The translations under genes and the position numbers were made by a program. Below, in pieces: positions 1-5,839 of a stretch of 9,630 nt of DNA. The DNA comes from Acidimicrobiia bacterium (GTDB lineage Bacteria > Actinomycetota > Acidimicrobiia > Acidimicrobiales > Aldehydirespiratoraceae), in NCBI GenBank assembly GCA_022824605.1, contig JAJDZO010000390.1, forward strand, positions 1 through 9,630, in the 5' to 3' direction. Below the pieces are notes generated by a model. It was not told the origin of the DNA. It saw nothing but the letters and a program-made list of their open reading frames with translations, and did no database searches. Each line of letters opens with the position of its first letter. Within the stretch, counting starts at the first letter, position 1.

Positions 1-1
1 G

Positions 2-274
2 GCAGTGGCCAACCTCGGCCTCGACGAGGTCCGGTTCACCCATCCCGTTTTCGTGGGCGACACCCTCTACGCGGAGAGCATCGTGCTGGCCGTGCGGCCA
101 TCGGCGTCACGGCCCTACGCCGGGATCGTGACGGTGCGGACCCGAGGGTTGAACCAGAACGGCGACGAGTGCCTGCGTTACCGGCGCAACGTGCTCGTGT
201 ACCGGCGCGGCCACGCCCACGACCAAGACCTGTTCCCCGAAGCTGCCGAGCCCCTCACCCTCGACGACGAGTGA
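2..274 (+). CDS. MaoC-family (hot-dog fold) acyl-CoA hydratase/dehydratase, C-terminal part
   Basis: Only the last 90 codons are present; the frame is open from base 2 and ends in TGA at 272-274. The visible protein has the conserved C-terminal half of MaoC-like double hot-dog enzymes: a DEVRFTHPVFVGDTLYAES strand-turn-strand, an SASRPYAGIVTVRTRGLNQNGD segment and a closing R-rNVLVYRR strand. This arrangement is typical of mesaconyl-CoA/itaconyl-CoA-type hydratases and other R-specific enoyl-CoA hydratases, cytosolic enzymes that add water to a CoA-bound double bond. The catalytic Asp/His segment lies upstream of the window, so activity and exact substrate cannot be judged. It converges on the LLM gene at 255-1328, and the two coding ends overlap by 20 bases with no room for a terminator between them. 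The family call is fairly secure from the fold motifs; the substrate is unknown. Confidence 0.82.
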   Translation, partial: AVANLGLDEVRFTHPVFVGDTLYAESIVLAVRPSASRPYAGIVTVRTRGLNQNGDECLRYRRNVLVYRRGHAHDQDLFPEAAEPLTLDDE

Positions 275-1328
275 ACGCGTCGATCAGCCGGCTCACATGG
301 TCGCGGTAGGTTCGGCCCGAGTCTCCCGACGCCTTCGCCGCGGCGTCCGACATCAACATCGACGGGGTATGCAGGATCAGGGTGTCACAGTCGCGGGCGT
401 CGAGCCGCTCGGCCACCCGTCGGCGCACCCGCTGTGCCGGTCCGGCCACGGCGAGACGGTCGATCATCTCGTTGGTCACGGCCGACACCGCCGCCGAGAA
501 GTTGACGGCGGCCTGGGCGCGGATGGTGGCCGCCGCCCGCTCGAAGCCGTAGTGACGCATCAGCGGCGCGTAGGCGTTGTGCTGGGCGTAGAAGGCGATC
601 TGCGCCGCGGCGTCGCGGCGGGCGGCCTCCTCATCGTCGTTGACGACGACGATCAGCATGGCCACCACCATCGGAGCCCTGCTCCGGTGTACAGACACGG
701 CCGCAGCCTCAAGTTGCGGTTTCACCAGATCCCTCAAGGCGGAACCGTCCACGATGGGGTGCGCTATCAGCCCGTCGGCCACCGAGGCGGCCACCCGCAC
801 CATCTTGGGGTTCACTGCGGCTAGCAGCACCGGCAGCCGCGGCGATCTCGGCGGGTAGGCCCCTGCGGTGGCCGCCACCCTCACGTTCACATGACGGCCG
901 CGGTACTGCACCGGCTCGGGGCCGATGTGCCAAAGGGCCTGCACCGCTTCGACCACCTCCGCTACCCGTCCGGTCACGTCGGTGGGGTCGATGCCCAGCC
1001 AATCCCTGATACGTGATGGTTGGGCGCTGCCCAAGCCCAGAATGAGGCGGCCGTCGCTCACTTCGTCGATGTCTCTGGCTTCGGCGGCCAGCATCGCGGG
1101 GCTGCGGCCCAGCGCGTAGGCAATGGCCGAGCCGATTGTGATCCGGCTGGTGGCGACCGCGATGGCGGCCATGGGAACGGTGGCCGACCGCCAGCTGAAC
1201 TCGGTGGTCCAGACGCTGTCGAACCCGGCCTGCTCAGCCCGGACCGCTAGATCGACGGCATCGGCGGGACCGCACGCCAGCGCCACCCCAAGTCGCGGCT
1301 CCGTGGCGTCGCGCCGCGGCTCAGTCAA
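255..1328 (-). CDS. LLM-class flavin/F420-dependent oxidoreductase (third enzyme of the leftward operon)
   Basis: The gene encodes 357 residues, a normal length for the bacterial-luciferase-like TIM-barrel superfamily. Strand 1 is PRLGVAL (11-17), followed by AEQAGFDSVWTTE (31-43), ATSRITIGSAIAYALGRSPAMLA (59-81) and the family signature around EVSDGRLILGLGSA (89-102). These are the elements that bind FMN or coenzyme F420 in this superfamily. The enzyme is cytosolic, with no signal peptide or membrane segment. Members perform hydride transfer with F420H2 or FMNH2-dependent monooxygenation; sequence alone does not separate the two, though an actinobacterial host would favour F420. The TTG start overlaps the stop of the upstream LLM gene by 8 bases (TTGACTGA) and has no Shine-Dalgarno, so translation is probably coupled. 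A GTG at residue 15 is a possible start but would cut strand 1. The 3' end overlaps the convergent MaoC gene. Confidence 0.85.
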   Translation of the reverse strand: MTEPRRDATEPRLGVALACGPADAVDLAVRAEQAGFDSVWTTEFSWRSATVPMAAIAVATSRITIGSAIAYALGRSPAMLAAEARDIDEVSDGRLILGLGSAQPSRIRDWLGIDPTDVTGRVAEVVEAVQALWHIGPEPVQYRGRHVNVRVAATAGAYPPRSPRLPVLLAAVNPKMVRVAASVADGLIAHPIVDGSALRDLVKPQLEAAAVSVHRSRAPMVVAMLIVVVNDDEEAARRDAAAQIAFYAQHNAYAPLMRHYGFERAAATIRAQAAVNFSAAVSAVTNEMIDRLAVAGPAQRVRRRVAERLDARDCDTLILHTPSMLMSDAAAKASGDSGRTYRDHVSRLIDAFTRRRG

Positions 1329-2355
1329 GGTCGAGAAGCGGGAGCACGCCGTCGCAGATCAGACGGAGTTGGTTCATGCGGTCCGTCTCGCTGCGCCCGA
1401 CGTAGAACATCCAACGGTCCATGCCCATCGCCTCCAGCTCGCGCAGGCGCCGGGCAATGTCTTCGGGCCGTCCCCACAGGCCGGGAGCACGGGCCACCAG
1501 CCAGTCATACAGCCCCAGCTCTCGGGCCTTGTCGATGAGCGCACGCTGGCGTCCCTCGTCCTGGTAGTCCCCGGCGATGTCCTGAGTGTCGGCGTTGAAC
1601 TGCAACAGCGCCTGCTTCAGGTGGTCGGGGATCTGCTTGCCTTCAAGCGACCCCATGGTCAACCATTCGGTGCCCACGCCCATGCCGCGGCTGAGAGCCT
1701 CTTCGGGACTGTCGCCGAACACGATCTCGGAGTTCCACCACAGCTCCAGTTCACCCGGATCGCGGCCCGCGGCCGCACAGCCGTCGGTGACCAGCTCACG
1801 CACATAGTCCACGTTGTGGGGCCCGAATCCCATCGACAGCAGCATCCCGTCGGAGACTTCGCAGGCCATGCGCAGAACCTTCGGACCCGAGACGGGGACG
1901 ATCACCGGGATGTCGGCGCCGACAGGCAGGTCGGACCATTGCATACGGAACTTCCGGCCCTGGTAGTGGGCCTCCTCACCCCGCAGCAGCGCCTTGACGG
2001 CCACGATGTACTCCCGCAGCTGAGCCACGGTGGCCGGGCGCAGACCGACGCCCCACAGGGCGCTGTCGCCGGTGCCGATTCCGAAGGCGATCCGACCGGG
2101 GGCTGCCTCCTCGAGCGTCAACAACGCGGAGGCGGTCACCGACGGATCGCGTGACAGCGGATTGGTGACCGAGGTCATGATCCGGGCCTGCGACGTCTGC
2201 TGGGCGCACAGTGCGGCCACCACGTACAGCTCACGCACCAGCGCGGGCGAGTCGGGCAGGCCGATCACGTCCACCCCGGCCCGGTCGGCCAACCGCCACC
2301 ATTCGGGCCCGTGCGACAGGCGGCCCTGCTGCAGGACGTTGAGCGCGATCTTCAT
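1321..2355 (-). CDS. LLM-class oxidoreductase, methylene-H4MPT-reductase-like (second LLM enzyme of the operon)
   Basis: The gene encodes 344 residues with an ATG start. The N-terminus MKIALNVLQQG, then ADRAGVDVIGLPDSP (23-37), the TSVTNPLSRDPSVTASAL run (61-78), and GRIAFGIGTGDSALWGVGLRPA (87-108) are typical of the Mer-like branch of the LLM superfamily: F420-dependent methylene-tetrahydromethanopterin reductase and its many bacterial relatives of other function. The later PVIVPVSGPKVLRMACEVSDGML stretch is the usual barrel strand packing the flavin or F420 ring. The start has no Shine-Dalgarno; a small hairpin (2362-2374) sits where one would be. The RidA-like gene ends 39 bases upstream, and the next LLM gene overlaps its stop by 8 bases, so all are probably on one mRNA. 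It is too different in sequence from the other two LLM proteins to be a recent duplicate. The substrate is unknown; use of F420 is an inference from lineage and family. Confidence 0.86.
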   Translation of the reverse strand: MKIALNVLQQGRLSHGPEWWRLADRAGVDVIGLPDSPALVRELYVVAALCAQQTSQARIMTSVTNPLSRDPSVTASALLTLEEAAPGRIAFGIGTGDSALWGVGLRPATVAQLREYIVAVKALLRGEEAHYQGRKFRMQWSDLPVGADIPVIVPVSGPKVLRMACEVSDGMLLSMGFGPHNVDYVRELVTDGCAAAGRDPGELELWWNSEIVFGDSPEEALSRGMGVGTEWLTMGSLEGKQIPDHLKQALLQFNADTQDIAGDYQDEGRQRALIDKARELGLYDWLVARAPGLWGRPEDIARRLRELEAMGMDRWMFYVGRSETDRMNQLRLICDGVLPLLDLD

Positions 2356-2361
2356 GATCGT

Positions 2362-2374
2362 TGCGGGGTCCGCA
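2362..2374 (-). other. Small hairpin in the ribosome-binding region of the second LLM gene
   Basis: TGCGG-GGT-CCGCA on the plus strand gives a perfect 5-bp stem with a 3-base loop in the mRNA, ending 6 bases before the ATG at 2355. No Shine-Dalgarno is visible at this start. Such a small GC-rich stem could modulate translation or be a chance repeat in GC-rich DNA. Confidence 0.3.
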
Positions 2375-2394
2375 GCGCCAGGGCGGAAGTCACG

Positions 2395-2844
2395 TCATTT
2401 CTTGGAGATCACCGCGTCGGCGTCGATCTCGATCATGGCGTCGGGGCGGGCCAGCTCGTGGACGATCACCAGCGTGCTGGCCGGGTAGTGGTCCTTGTTG
2501 AAGAACTCGGCTCTGGCGTCGTGGACGGCCCCGAACTTCTCCTTGGTGAACGGGGGCGTCAGGTAGACCCTCACCCGCACGATGTCGTCGATGGTGCCGC
2601 CGAGGGGCTCCAGGGCCGACAGCAGGTTGCGGATTACCTGACGGGTCTGTTCGCCGATGTCGCCCACGCCCACCACCACGTCGCTGTCGCCGTCGGTGGC
2701 GGTCCGGCCCGACAGGTACACGAACGTGAGGTCGCCGGCCTCCACCACTACGCCGCCGGAGTGGACGAGCTCGCCCACTTCGGAGGTCGCCAGGGCACTC
2801 CAACCGGTGCCGATGTCGGGGTTGATGATGGTCTTCTTCACCAT
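2395..2844 (-). CDS. RidA/YjgF/UK114-family protein lacking the catalytic Arg
   Basis: The gene encodes 149 residues. The ATG at 2844 is chosen because AAGGGAG lies about 10 bases upstream; the frame stays open further upstream but overlaps the LLM gene at 2933-3961 there. The fold is clear: strand DLTFVYLSGRTATDGDSD (38-55), the helix IGEQTRQVIRNLLSALEPLGGTIDDIVRVRVYL (63-95, the usual T-Q-NL--L---G--ldDVvk--vyl pattern), and C-terminal IEIDADAVI (138-146) with the conserved Glu at 139. RidA proteins are small trimeric cytosolic enzymes that hydrolyse reactive enamines or imines to ketones plus ammonia. In that subgroup an Arg follows P-A (PAR-). Here the segment is YPASTLVIV, with Ser at 123. 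It therefore probably belongs to an Arg-less Rid subfamily of different or unknown chemistry. It sits between LLM genes, as RutC accompanies a flavin monooxygenase in uracil catabolism. Confidence 0.88.
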   Translation of the reverse strand: MVKKTIINPDIGTGWSALATSEVGELVHSGGVVVEAGDLTFVYLSGRTATDGDSDVVVGVGDIGEQTRQVIRNLLSALEPLGGTIDDIVRVRVYLTPPFTKEKFGAVHDARAEFFNKDHYPASTLVIVHELARPDAMIEIDADAVISKK

Positions 2845-2932
2845 GTCTGATGTTCTCCCTTGGAAGTGGGTGGGTGTGAGGGGTTGTCGGGTGGCCAGGT
2901 TCTTGGCGGTGGAGCGGGACGGGGCGCGGTGC

Positions 2933-3961
2933 TCAGGCTGCTCGAAGCACCGGCACCACCTCGCGGTCGAGCAGGTCGATCGATTGCATGGCGGTTTCGA
3001 CGGGCATCCCCACCCAGTCGGTGCGGAAGATGAAGTGGTCGACACCGATTTCGTCGCGCCATCCGAGCAGCCTCTCCAGACAGTCGTCGGGCGTGCCCAC
3101 GATGAAGCGGCTCTCGGCCAGTTCGTCGAATCCGGCCCGGAAGTCCTCATCGCCGGGCAGGGCCTTGTGCTGGCCCCAATCCGCATAGTGACGGTACTTC
3201 TTGAGCAGGTAGGGCGCGGCCCGCTCCATGGCCAGGGCCCGGGTGGGTGCGCAGTAGATCTCCCGCAGCGCCGGCATGGTGGTGGCGGGCGCCAGGCCCT
3301 CCTTGGCGCGGGTGGCTCGGTACAGCTCGGCCTGCTCGGAGATGGTCTCGGTGGTGGCATGGGGGTTGATCAGCCAGGCGTCGCCCATGCGGGCGGCCCG
3401 TTCCACGGCCGGGTGGGCGTTGGCCGCGATCCAGATCGGCGGCCGCGGCTTCTGGACGGGCTTGATGTTGAGAGTCGCCGAATCCAGGCGGCACCAGGGC
3501 AGGTCGGAGTCCACGTTCTCCTGCGTCCAGAGCCGCTTGATGAGGTCCAGGTTGGCCTCGAAGCGCCGCACTTTGGACTTGGGGTCGAGGCCGAAGCCTC
3601 GGTACTCGACTTCCCGGTAGCCGAGCCCCACCCCGAAAGTCAACCGGCCCCCGCACAGCACGTCGATGGAGGCCCAGGTCTCGGCCACGTCCAGCGGGTT
3701 GTGCAACGCGAGCAGCAGTATGCCGATCCCCACCTCCATCGACCCGGACTCGGCGGTGATGCGGCTCACGAACGGCACACACTGCGGCATGGCCATCCCG
3801 TCGGGAAGGTAGTGCTGCCCGGCCCAGATCGAGTCCCAGCCGCGGTCTCTCACGTCGGCGACCATGCGGAGTTGGTCGTTGGTCGCGGCGACCAGGTCAG
3901 TGCCAATCGGGTGCTGGTTGGTGAGAAACAGCCCGATCTTGATGTTGCCCCCAGAGGCCAC
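2933..3961 (-). CDS. LLM-class flavin-dependent monooxygenase/F420 oxidoreductase (first gene of the leftward operon)
   Basis: The gene encodes 342 residues. It starts at GTG (3961) with AGGGAG 5 bases upstream. The protein has strand 1 IKIGLFLTNQHP (7-18), DRGWDSIWAGQHYLPDG (39-55), the signature NPLDVAETWASIDVLCGGRLTFGVGLGYREVEYRGFG (88-124) and RRFEANLDLIKRLWTQE (132-148). The GYREVEYRGFG segment is seen in LLM proteins annotated as alkanal monooxygenase-like or F420-dependent oxidoreductases. The 342-residue length fits a complete single-domain TIM barrel. The central PIWIAANAHPAVERAARMGDAWL strand-helix unit is also canonical. It is the promoter-proximal gene of the four-gene minus-strand cluster. 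A putative GntR-type operator and a TATTGT -10 box lie 38-54 bases upstream, in the region shared with the divergent phyH gene. The next gene, RidA-like, starts 88 bases downstream. The substrate and cofactor (FMN or F420) are not deducible. Confidence 0.87.
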   Translation of the reverse strand: MASGGNIKIGLFLTNQHPIGTDLVAATNDQLRMVADVRDRGWDSIWAGQHYLPDGMAMPQCVPFVSRITAESGSMEVGIGILLLALHNPLDVAETWASIDVLCGGRLTFGVGLGYREVEYRGFGLDPKSKVRRFEANLDLIKRLWTQENVDSDLPWCRLDSATLNIKPVQKPRPPIWIAANAHPAVERAARMGDAWLINPHATTETISEQAELYRATRAKEGLAPATTMPALREIYCAPTRALAMERAAPYLLKKYRHYADWGQHKALPGDEDFRAGFDELAESRFIVGTPDDCLERLLGWRDEIGVDHFIFRTDWVGMPVETAMQSIDLLDREVVPVLRAA

Positions 3962-3998
3962 CGTCGCTCCCTAGCGTGATTGTCCCGCGGTCCGCTGA

Positions 3999-4004
3999 AC
4001 AATA
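3999..4004 (-). promoter_or_regulatory. Candidate -10 element of the LLM operon
   Basis: On the minus strand the hexamer TATTGT fits TAnnnT and would start transcription near 3992, giving a leader of about 30 bases that contains the AGGGAG ribosome-binding site at 3967-3972. No good -35 is visible. It overlaps the operator at 4001-4015, so repressor binding would block it. Confidence 0.35.
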
Positions 4005-4015
4005 GTCAGACACTT
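4001..4015. promoter_or_regulatory. Putative GntR/FadR-type operator, copy 1
   Basis: Read on the minus strand it is AAGTGTCTGACTATT: a near-palindrome centred on T, with inner arms GTC/GAC and outer AA/TT (5 of 7 arm positions pair). The first 11 bases are identical to the site at 8465-8475, and the outer TT is also kept. It lies in the 95-base divergent region between the LLM operon and phyH and overlaps the TATTGT box. A GTCnGAC core with symmetric flanks is typical of FadR-subfamily operators. Assignment to the local regulator is an inference. Confidence 0.55.
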
Positions 4016-4047
4016 CACCGGATCGCGAACGGGGAGGGCGGTAGGCG

Positions 4048-4053
4048 TAGCCT
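4048..4053 (+). promoter_or_regulatory. Candidate -10 element for a leaderless phyH transcript
   Basis: TAGCCT, the same hexamer as the -10 proposed for the SDR gene, ends 6 bases before the ATG at 4060. Transcription would start at or within a few bases of the start codon. This agrees with the absence of a properly spaced Shine-Dalgarno. No clear -35 is seen at the matching distance. Confidence 0.4.
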
Positions 4054-4059
4054 GGAGTG

Positions 4060-4896
4060 ATGTTGGCCGCCGATGATCAGGCGAGGTTCCACGCCGACGG
4101 ATTCGTCACCGTCGATTCGCTGATCGACAACAGTCTCATCGATCCTCTCAAGGACCGCTTTGAGCGACTGTTCAGGGGCGACTTCGAGACGGGCACCGCG
4201 CCCGACGAGGTCAACTGGCAACACCGCAGCAGCGATCCCACCCTGACCCGGCAGATCTGCAACGGCTGGAAGGCCGACCGGTTGATCGCTTCGGTGGTGC
4301 TGGACGCCGGCCTGGGCGAGGCGGCGGCCCGACTGGCCGGATGGCCCGGGGCCCGCATCGTGCAGGACAACGTGATCTGGAAGCCGCCCGGCGCCCGCTC
4401 GCTGGGCTTCCACCGCGACAACGCCTACCTGTCGTGGTACACGCCGACGGAGATGCTCTCCTGCTGGATCGCACTCGATGACACCACCGCGGCCGGCGGC
4501 ACGATGGAGTTGGCCCGCGGGTCGCACCGCTGGCCGACAGGCTCCGACGCGATGGGAGAGTTCCACGCTCCCGACGACTACCGGGCTCCCGTGGTGGCCG
4601 CAGCAGAGACTGCGGGCTTGGAGCTGGACATCGCGGCGGTGGAGGTGACCGCGGGCGGCGGGTCGTTCCATCACGGTTGGGCCTGGCACGGCTCTGGCCC
4701 CAACCGCTCGGGCCGGCACCGCCGGTCGCTGGTGCTGCACTGCGCGAGCAGCGAGGCCCGCTTCAGGAGGGCCGGCTTCGCCGACGGCAACGGACCCGTC
4801 TATTCCCGCTACGCCCACCTCACCGGCGACGAGATGGATGAGAACCACTTTCCCATCCTGTGGCGTTCCGACGGCTACCGGACGCCGGGGATATAG
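4060..4896 (+). CDS. Phytanoyl-CoA dioxygenase (PhyH) family Fe(II)/2-oxoglutarate-dependent oxygenase
   Basis: The protein has 278 residues from ATG 4060; a GTG directly before it (4057) would add one. The iron-binding facial triad is visible: H118-x-D120 in the segment GFHRDNAYLSWY, and distal H210 in WHGSGPNRSGRHRRS. R221, eleven residues after that His, is the expected 2-oxoglutarate-binding Arg of PhyH enzymes. Other family marks are ARFHADGFVTVDSLID near the start, the CWIALDDTTAAGGTMELARGSHRW core strand, and a C-terminal FPILWRSDGYRTPG. The enzyme would hydroxylate an unactivated carbon of a small molecule or CoA ester using O2 and 2-oxoglutarate, releasing succinate and CO2. It is cytosolic. 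All required residues are present, so it should be active. It diverges from the LLM operon across a region carrying the shared operator, and is followed by a hairpin at 4918-4949. Bacterial PhyH enzymes have varied substrates, and this one is not assignable. Confidence 0.9.
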   Translation: MLAADDQARFHADGFVTVDSLIDNSLIDPLKDRFERLFRGDFETGTAPDEVNWQHRSSDPTLTRQICNGWKADRLIASVVLDAGLGEAAARLAGWPGARIVQDNVIWKPPGARSLGFHRDNAYLSWYTPTEMLSCWIALDDTTAAGGTMELARGSHRWPTGSDAMGEFHAPDDYRAPVVAAAETAGLELDIAAVEVTAGGGSFHHGWAWHGSGPNRSGRHRRSLVLHCASSEARFRRAGFADGNGPVYSRYAHLTGDEMDENHFPILWRSDGYRTPGI

Positions 4897-4917
4897 GGAT
4901 TCCCAGCGCCATCAGCA

Positions 4918-4949
4918 GCTGATGAGGCTCCTCGGTGAACCTCGTCAGC
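4918..4949 (+). terminator. Stem-loop downstream of phyH, possible terminator
   Basis: GCTGATGAGG (4918-4927) pairs with CCTCGTCAGC (4940-4949), giving a 10-bp stem with one G-U pair and a 12-base loop. It begins 22 bases after the phyH stop. No U-run follows, so it may be a weak actinobacterial-type terminator or an mRNA-end stabiliser. It suggests that the next gene has its own promoter. Confidence 0.45.
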
Positions 4950-5027
4950 CCCTTGCGCCGCGGGCAGGGTGCGTTCGCGTGCCTCCGGCACTCCACGACA
5001 CCACGACGGGGGACGGGACGCTAGGTG

Positions 5028-5033
5028 TATTGT
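5028..5033 (+). promoter_or_regulatory. Candidate -10 element of the PqqC-like gene
   Basis: TATTGT fits TAnnnT and is the same hexamer as proposed for the LLM operon. Transcription would begin near 5040, leaving a leader of about 32 bases that holds the hairpin at 5042-5056 and the Shine-Dalgarno. No convincing -35 lies upstream. Confidence 0.3.
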
Positions 5034-5041
5034 CCGGGCCA

Positions 5042-5056
5042 CGGTGCGCTGCACCG
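5042..5056 (+). promoter_or_regulatory. Perfect hairpin just upstream of the PqqC-like ribosome-binding site
   Basis: CGGTGC-GCT-GCACCG is a perfect 6-bp stem with a 3-base loop, ending 5 bases before the AGGGGG ribosome-binding site at 5061-5066. It would lie at the very 5' end of the mRNA if transcription starts near 5040. It may stabilise the message or tune initiation; an uncharacterised role or chance are both possible. Confidence 0.4.
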
Positions 5057-5071
5057 ACGAAGGGGGATCTG

Positions 5072-5809
5072 ATGGCCGTCAAGCCCATGCCCGAACTGCT
5101 GGCCGAGATCGACGAGGTGGTCGAGTCTCGCCACATCAAGAACCACCCGCTGGTGGCCGACATCCGGTCGGGAAAGGCCACCAGAGCCGCCATCGCCGGG
5201 TTCCTGCGACACTTCTACCAGGTCGCGCCGAGGCCCTCGCCGCAAGCCGACTGCGCGATCTTCGCCAAATGCCCCGAGGACCCCGACATCTTCCACCACC
5301 TCTTCGAAGACGTGATCCTCGAAGAGGGTGCCGGGCACGATTCGGGCACCGAGCGTCACCTCAATGTGTTCCTGACACACGCCCAGGCCTTCGGCCTCAG
5401 CCAGGACGACCTCGACAACTGCCCGACCATTCCCGAGTGCAAGGCGTTCATGCACTGGCGCTACTACCTGGCCTACAAGGGCGACTGGCTGGCCGCCATC
5501 GCCGGCATCGCGTTCATCGAGGGGGCTTCGGCCCGGCGCAACGACATCATCATCGACGGCCTCGTCGAGCACTATGGATTCGAGCGGGGCGCGCCCGACC
5601 TGCTGTTCTGGGAGCTGCACGCCTCCGAGATCGAGGAGGGCCACGGCGACATCGGCCCGCTGGTGGTGTCGCGCTACGCCAACGACGAGTTCACCCAGCG
5701 GTCGGTGATGGATGCGGTGGTCACCAGCATCGACTTGCAGTGGCTGGCCTTCGACGGCATCCACCGCGCCTTCTTCCAAGAAGACCCCGCCTACGACCGC
5801 TGGCGCTAG
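5072..5809 (+). CDS. PqqC/TenA-like protein with heme-oxygenase-like fold, possible metal-dependent oxidase
   Basis: The protein has 245 residues. The ATG at 5072 follows AGGGGG with a 5-base gap. An open frame runs upstream to 4838 but has no ribosome-binding site and overlaps phyH. The all-helical pattern follows PqqC along its length: HIKNHPLVADIRSGKATRAAI (21-41), CAIFAKCPE (61-69), LTHAQAFGLSQDDL (101-114) and FAFDGI-like ends. PqqC makes PQQ without a metal. By eye, two of its catalytic residues (His154 and Tyr175 in the Klebsiella protein) are not kept here. Instead, acidic and His residues lie where heme-oxygenase-like diiron enzymes (CADD, UndA, SznF type) bind metal: E84/E85 with H89 or H96, E150, H183, E186-E189 and H191. 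Spacing does not match those enzymes exactly. No other PQQ genes are present. The likeliest role is a small-molecule oxidase or oxygenase working with the adjacent PhyH enzyme, but this is inference. Confidence 0.8.
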   Translation: MAVKPMPELLAEIDEVVESRHIKNHPLVADIRSGKATRAAIAGFLRHFYQVAPRPSPQADCAIFAKCPEDPDIFHHLFEDVILEEGAGHDSGTERHLNVFLTHAQAFGLSQDDLDNCPTIPECKAFMHWRYYLAYKGDWLAAIAGIAFIEGASARRNDIIIDGLVEHYGFERGAPDLLFWELHASEIEEGHGDIGPLVVSRYANDEFTQRSVMDAVVTSIDLQWLAFDGIHRAFFQEDPAYDRWR

Positions 5810-5832
5810 GTCCCGGCCGGGGCGGCGGGATC
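5809..5832. terminator. Stem-loop between converging genes, possible bidirectional terminator
   Basis: GGTCCCG (5809-5815) pairs with CGGGATC (5826-5832), a 7-bp stem with one G-U pair and a GC-rich 10-base loop. It fills most of the 30-base gap between the PqqC-like stop and the stop of the converging hydrolase. There is no U-run. Its position suggests termination for both strands; the stem is modest for such GC-rich DNA. Confidence 0.35.
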
Positions 5833-5839
5833 TAGCGGG

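Noticed and set aside
1123..2154. Long plus-strand open frame opposite the two distal LLM genes
   Set aside because: It is antisense to well-supported genes, its translation has no recognisable fold and is rich in Gly/His/Arg/Val as expected of a GC-rich shadow frame.
2845..2850. GTCTGA before the RidA start, and GTCTGAG before the hydrolase start at 6732-6738, as further operator copies
   Set aside because: Only the six- to seven-base core matches; the symmetric right arm and the AA/TT flanks are missing, so these are probably chance matches.
2845..3360. Upstream extension of the RidA reading frame
   Set aside because: The open frame continues, but the added residues are Pro/Arg/Ser-rich, overlap the LLM coding sequence, and the ATG at 2844 has its own Shine-Dalgarno.
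1321..3961. A true rut (uracil degradation) operon
   Set aside because: Only the family logic is shared. There is no isochorismatase-like RutB, no flavin reductase RutF and no nitroreductase RutE, and the RidA lacks the catalytic Arg.
2657..3979. 440-codon plus-strand open frame opposite the RidA and first LLM genes
   Set aside because: It crosses two clear genes and their intergenic gap on the other strand, has no domain pattern and no ribosome-binding site; a GC-driven shadow.
4015..4848. Minus-strand open frame opposite phyH
   Set aside because: PhyH has all catalytic residues on the plus strand; the antisense translation shows no family pattern.
4912..4922. Odd palindrome TCAGCAGCTGA after phyH
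   Set aside because: The one-base loop cannot form a hairpin, no second copy exists, and its right arm is already part of the larger stem-loop at 4918-4949.
4838..5071. Upstream extension of the PqqC-like frame
   Set aside because: It overlaps phyH, contains no family sequence, and ATG 5072 has a strong AGGGGG site and matches the start of the family's fold.
5072..5809. Assignment as pqqC, PQQ synthase
   Set aside because: Key catalytic residues seem not conserved, and no pqqA, B, D or E is in the window; only superfamily membership is supported.
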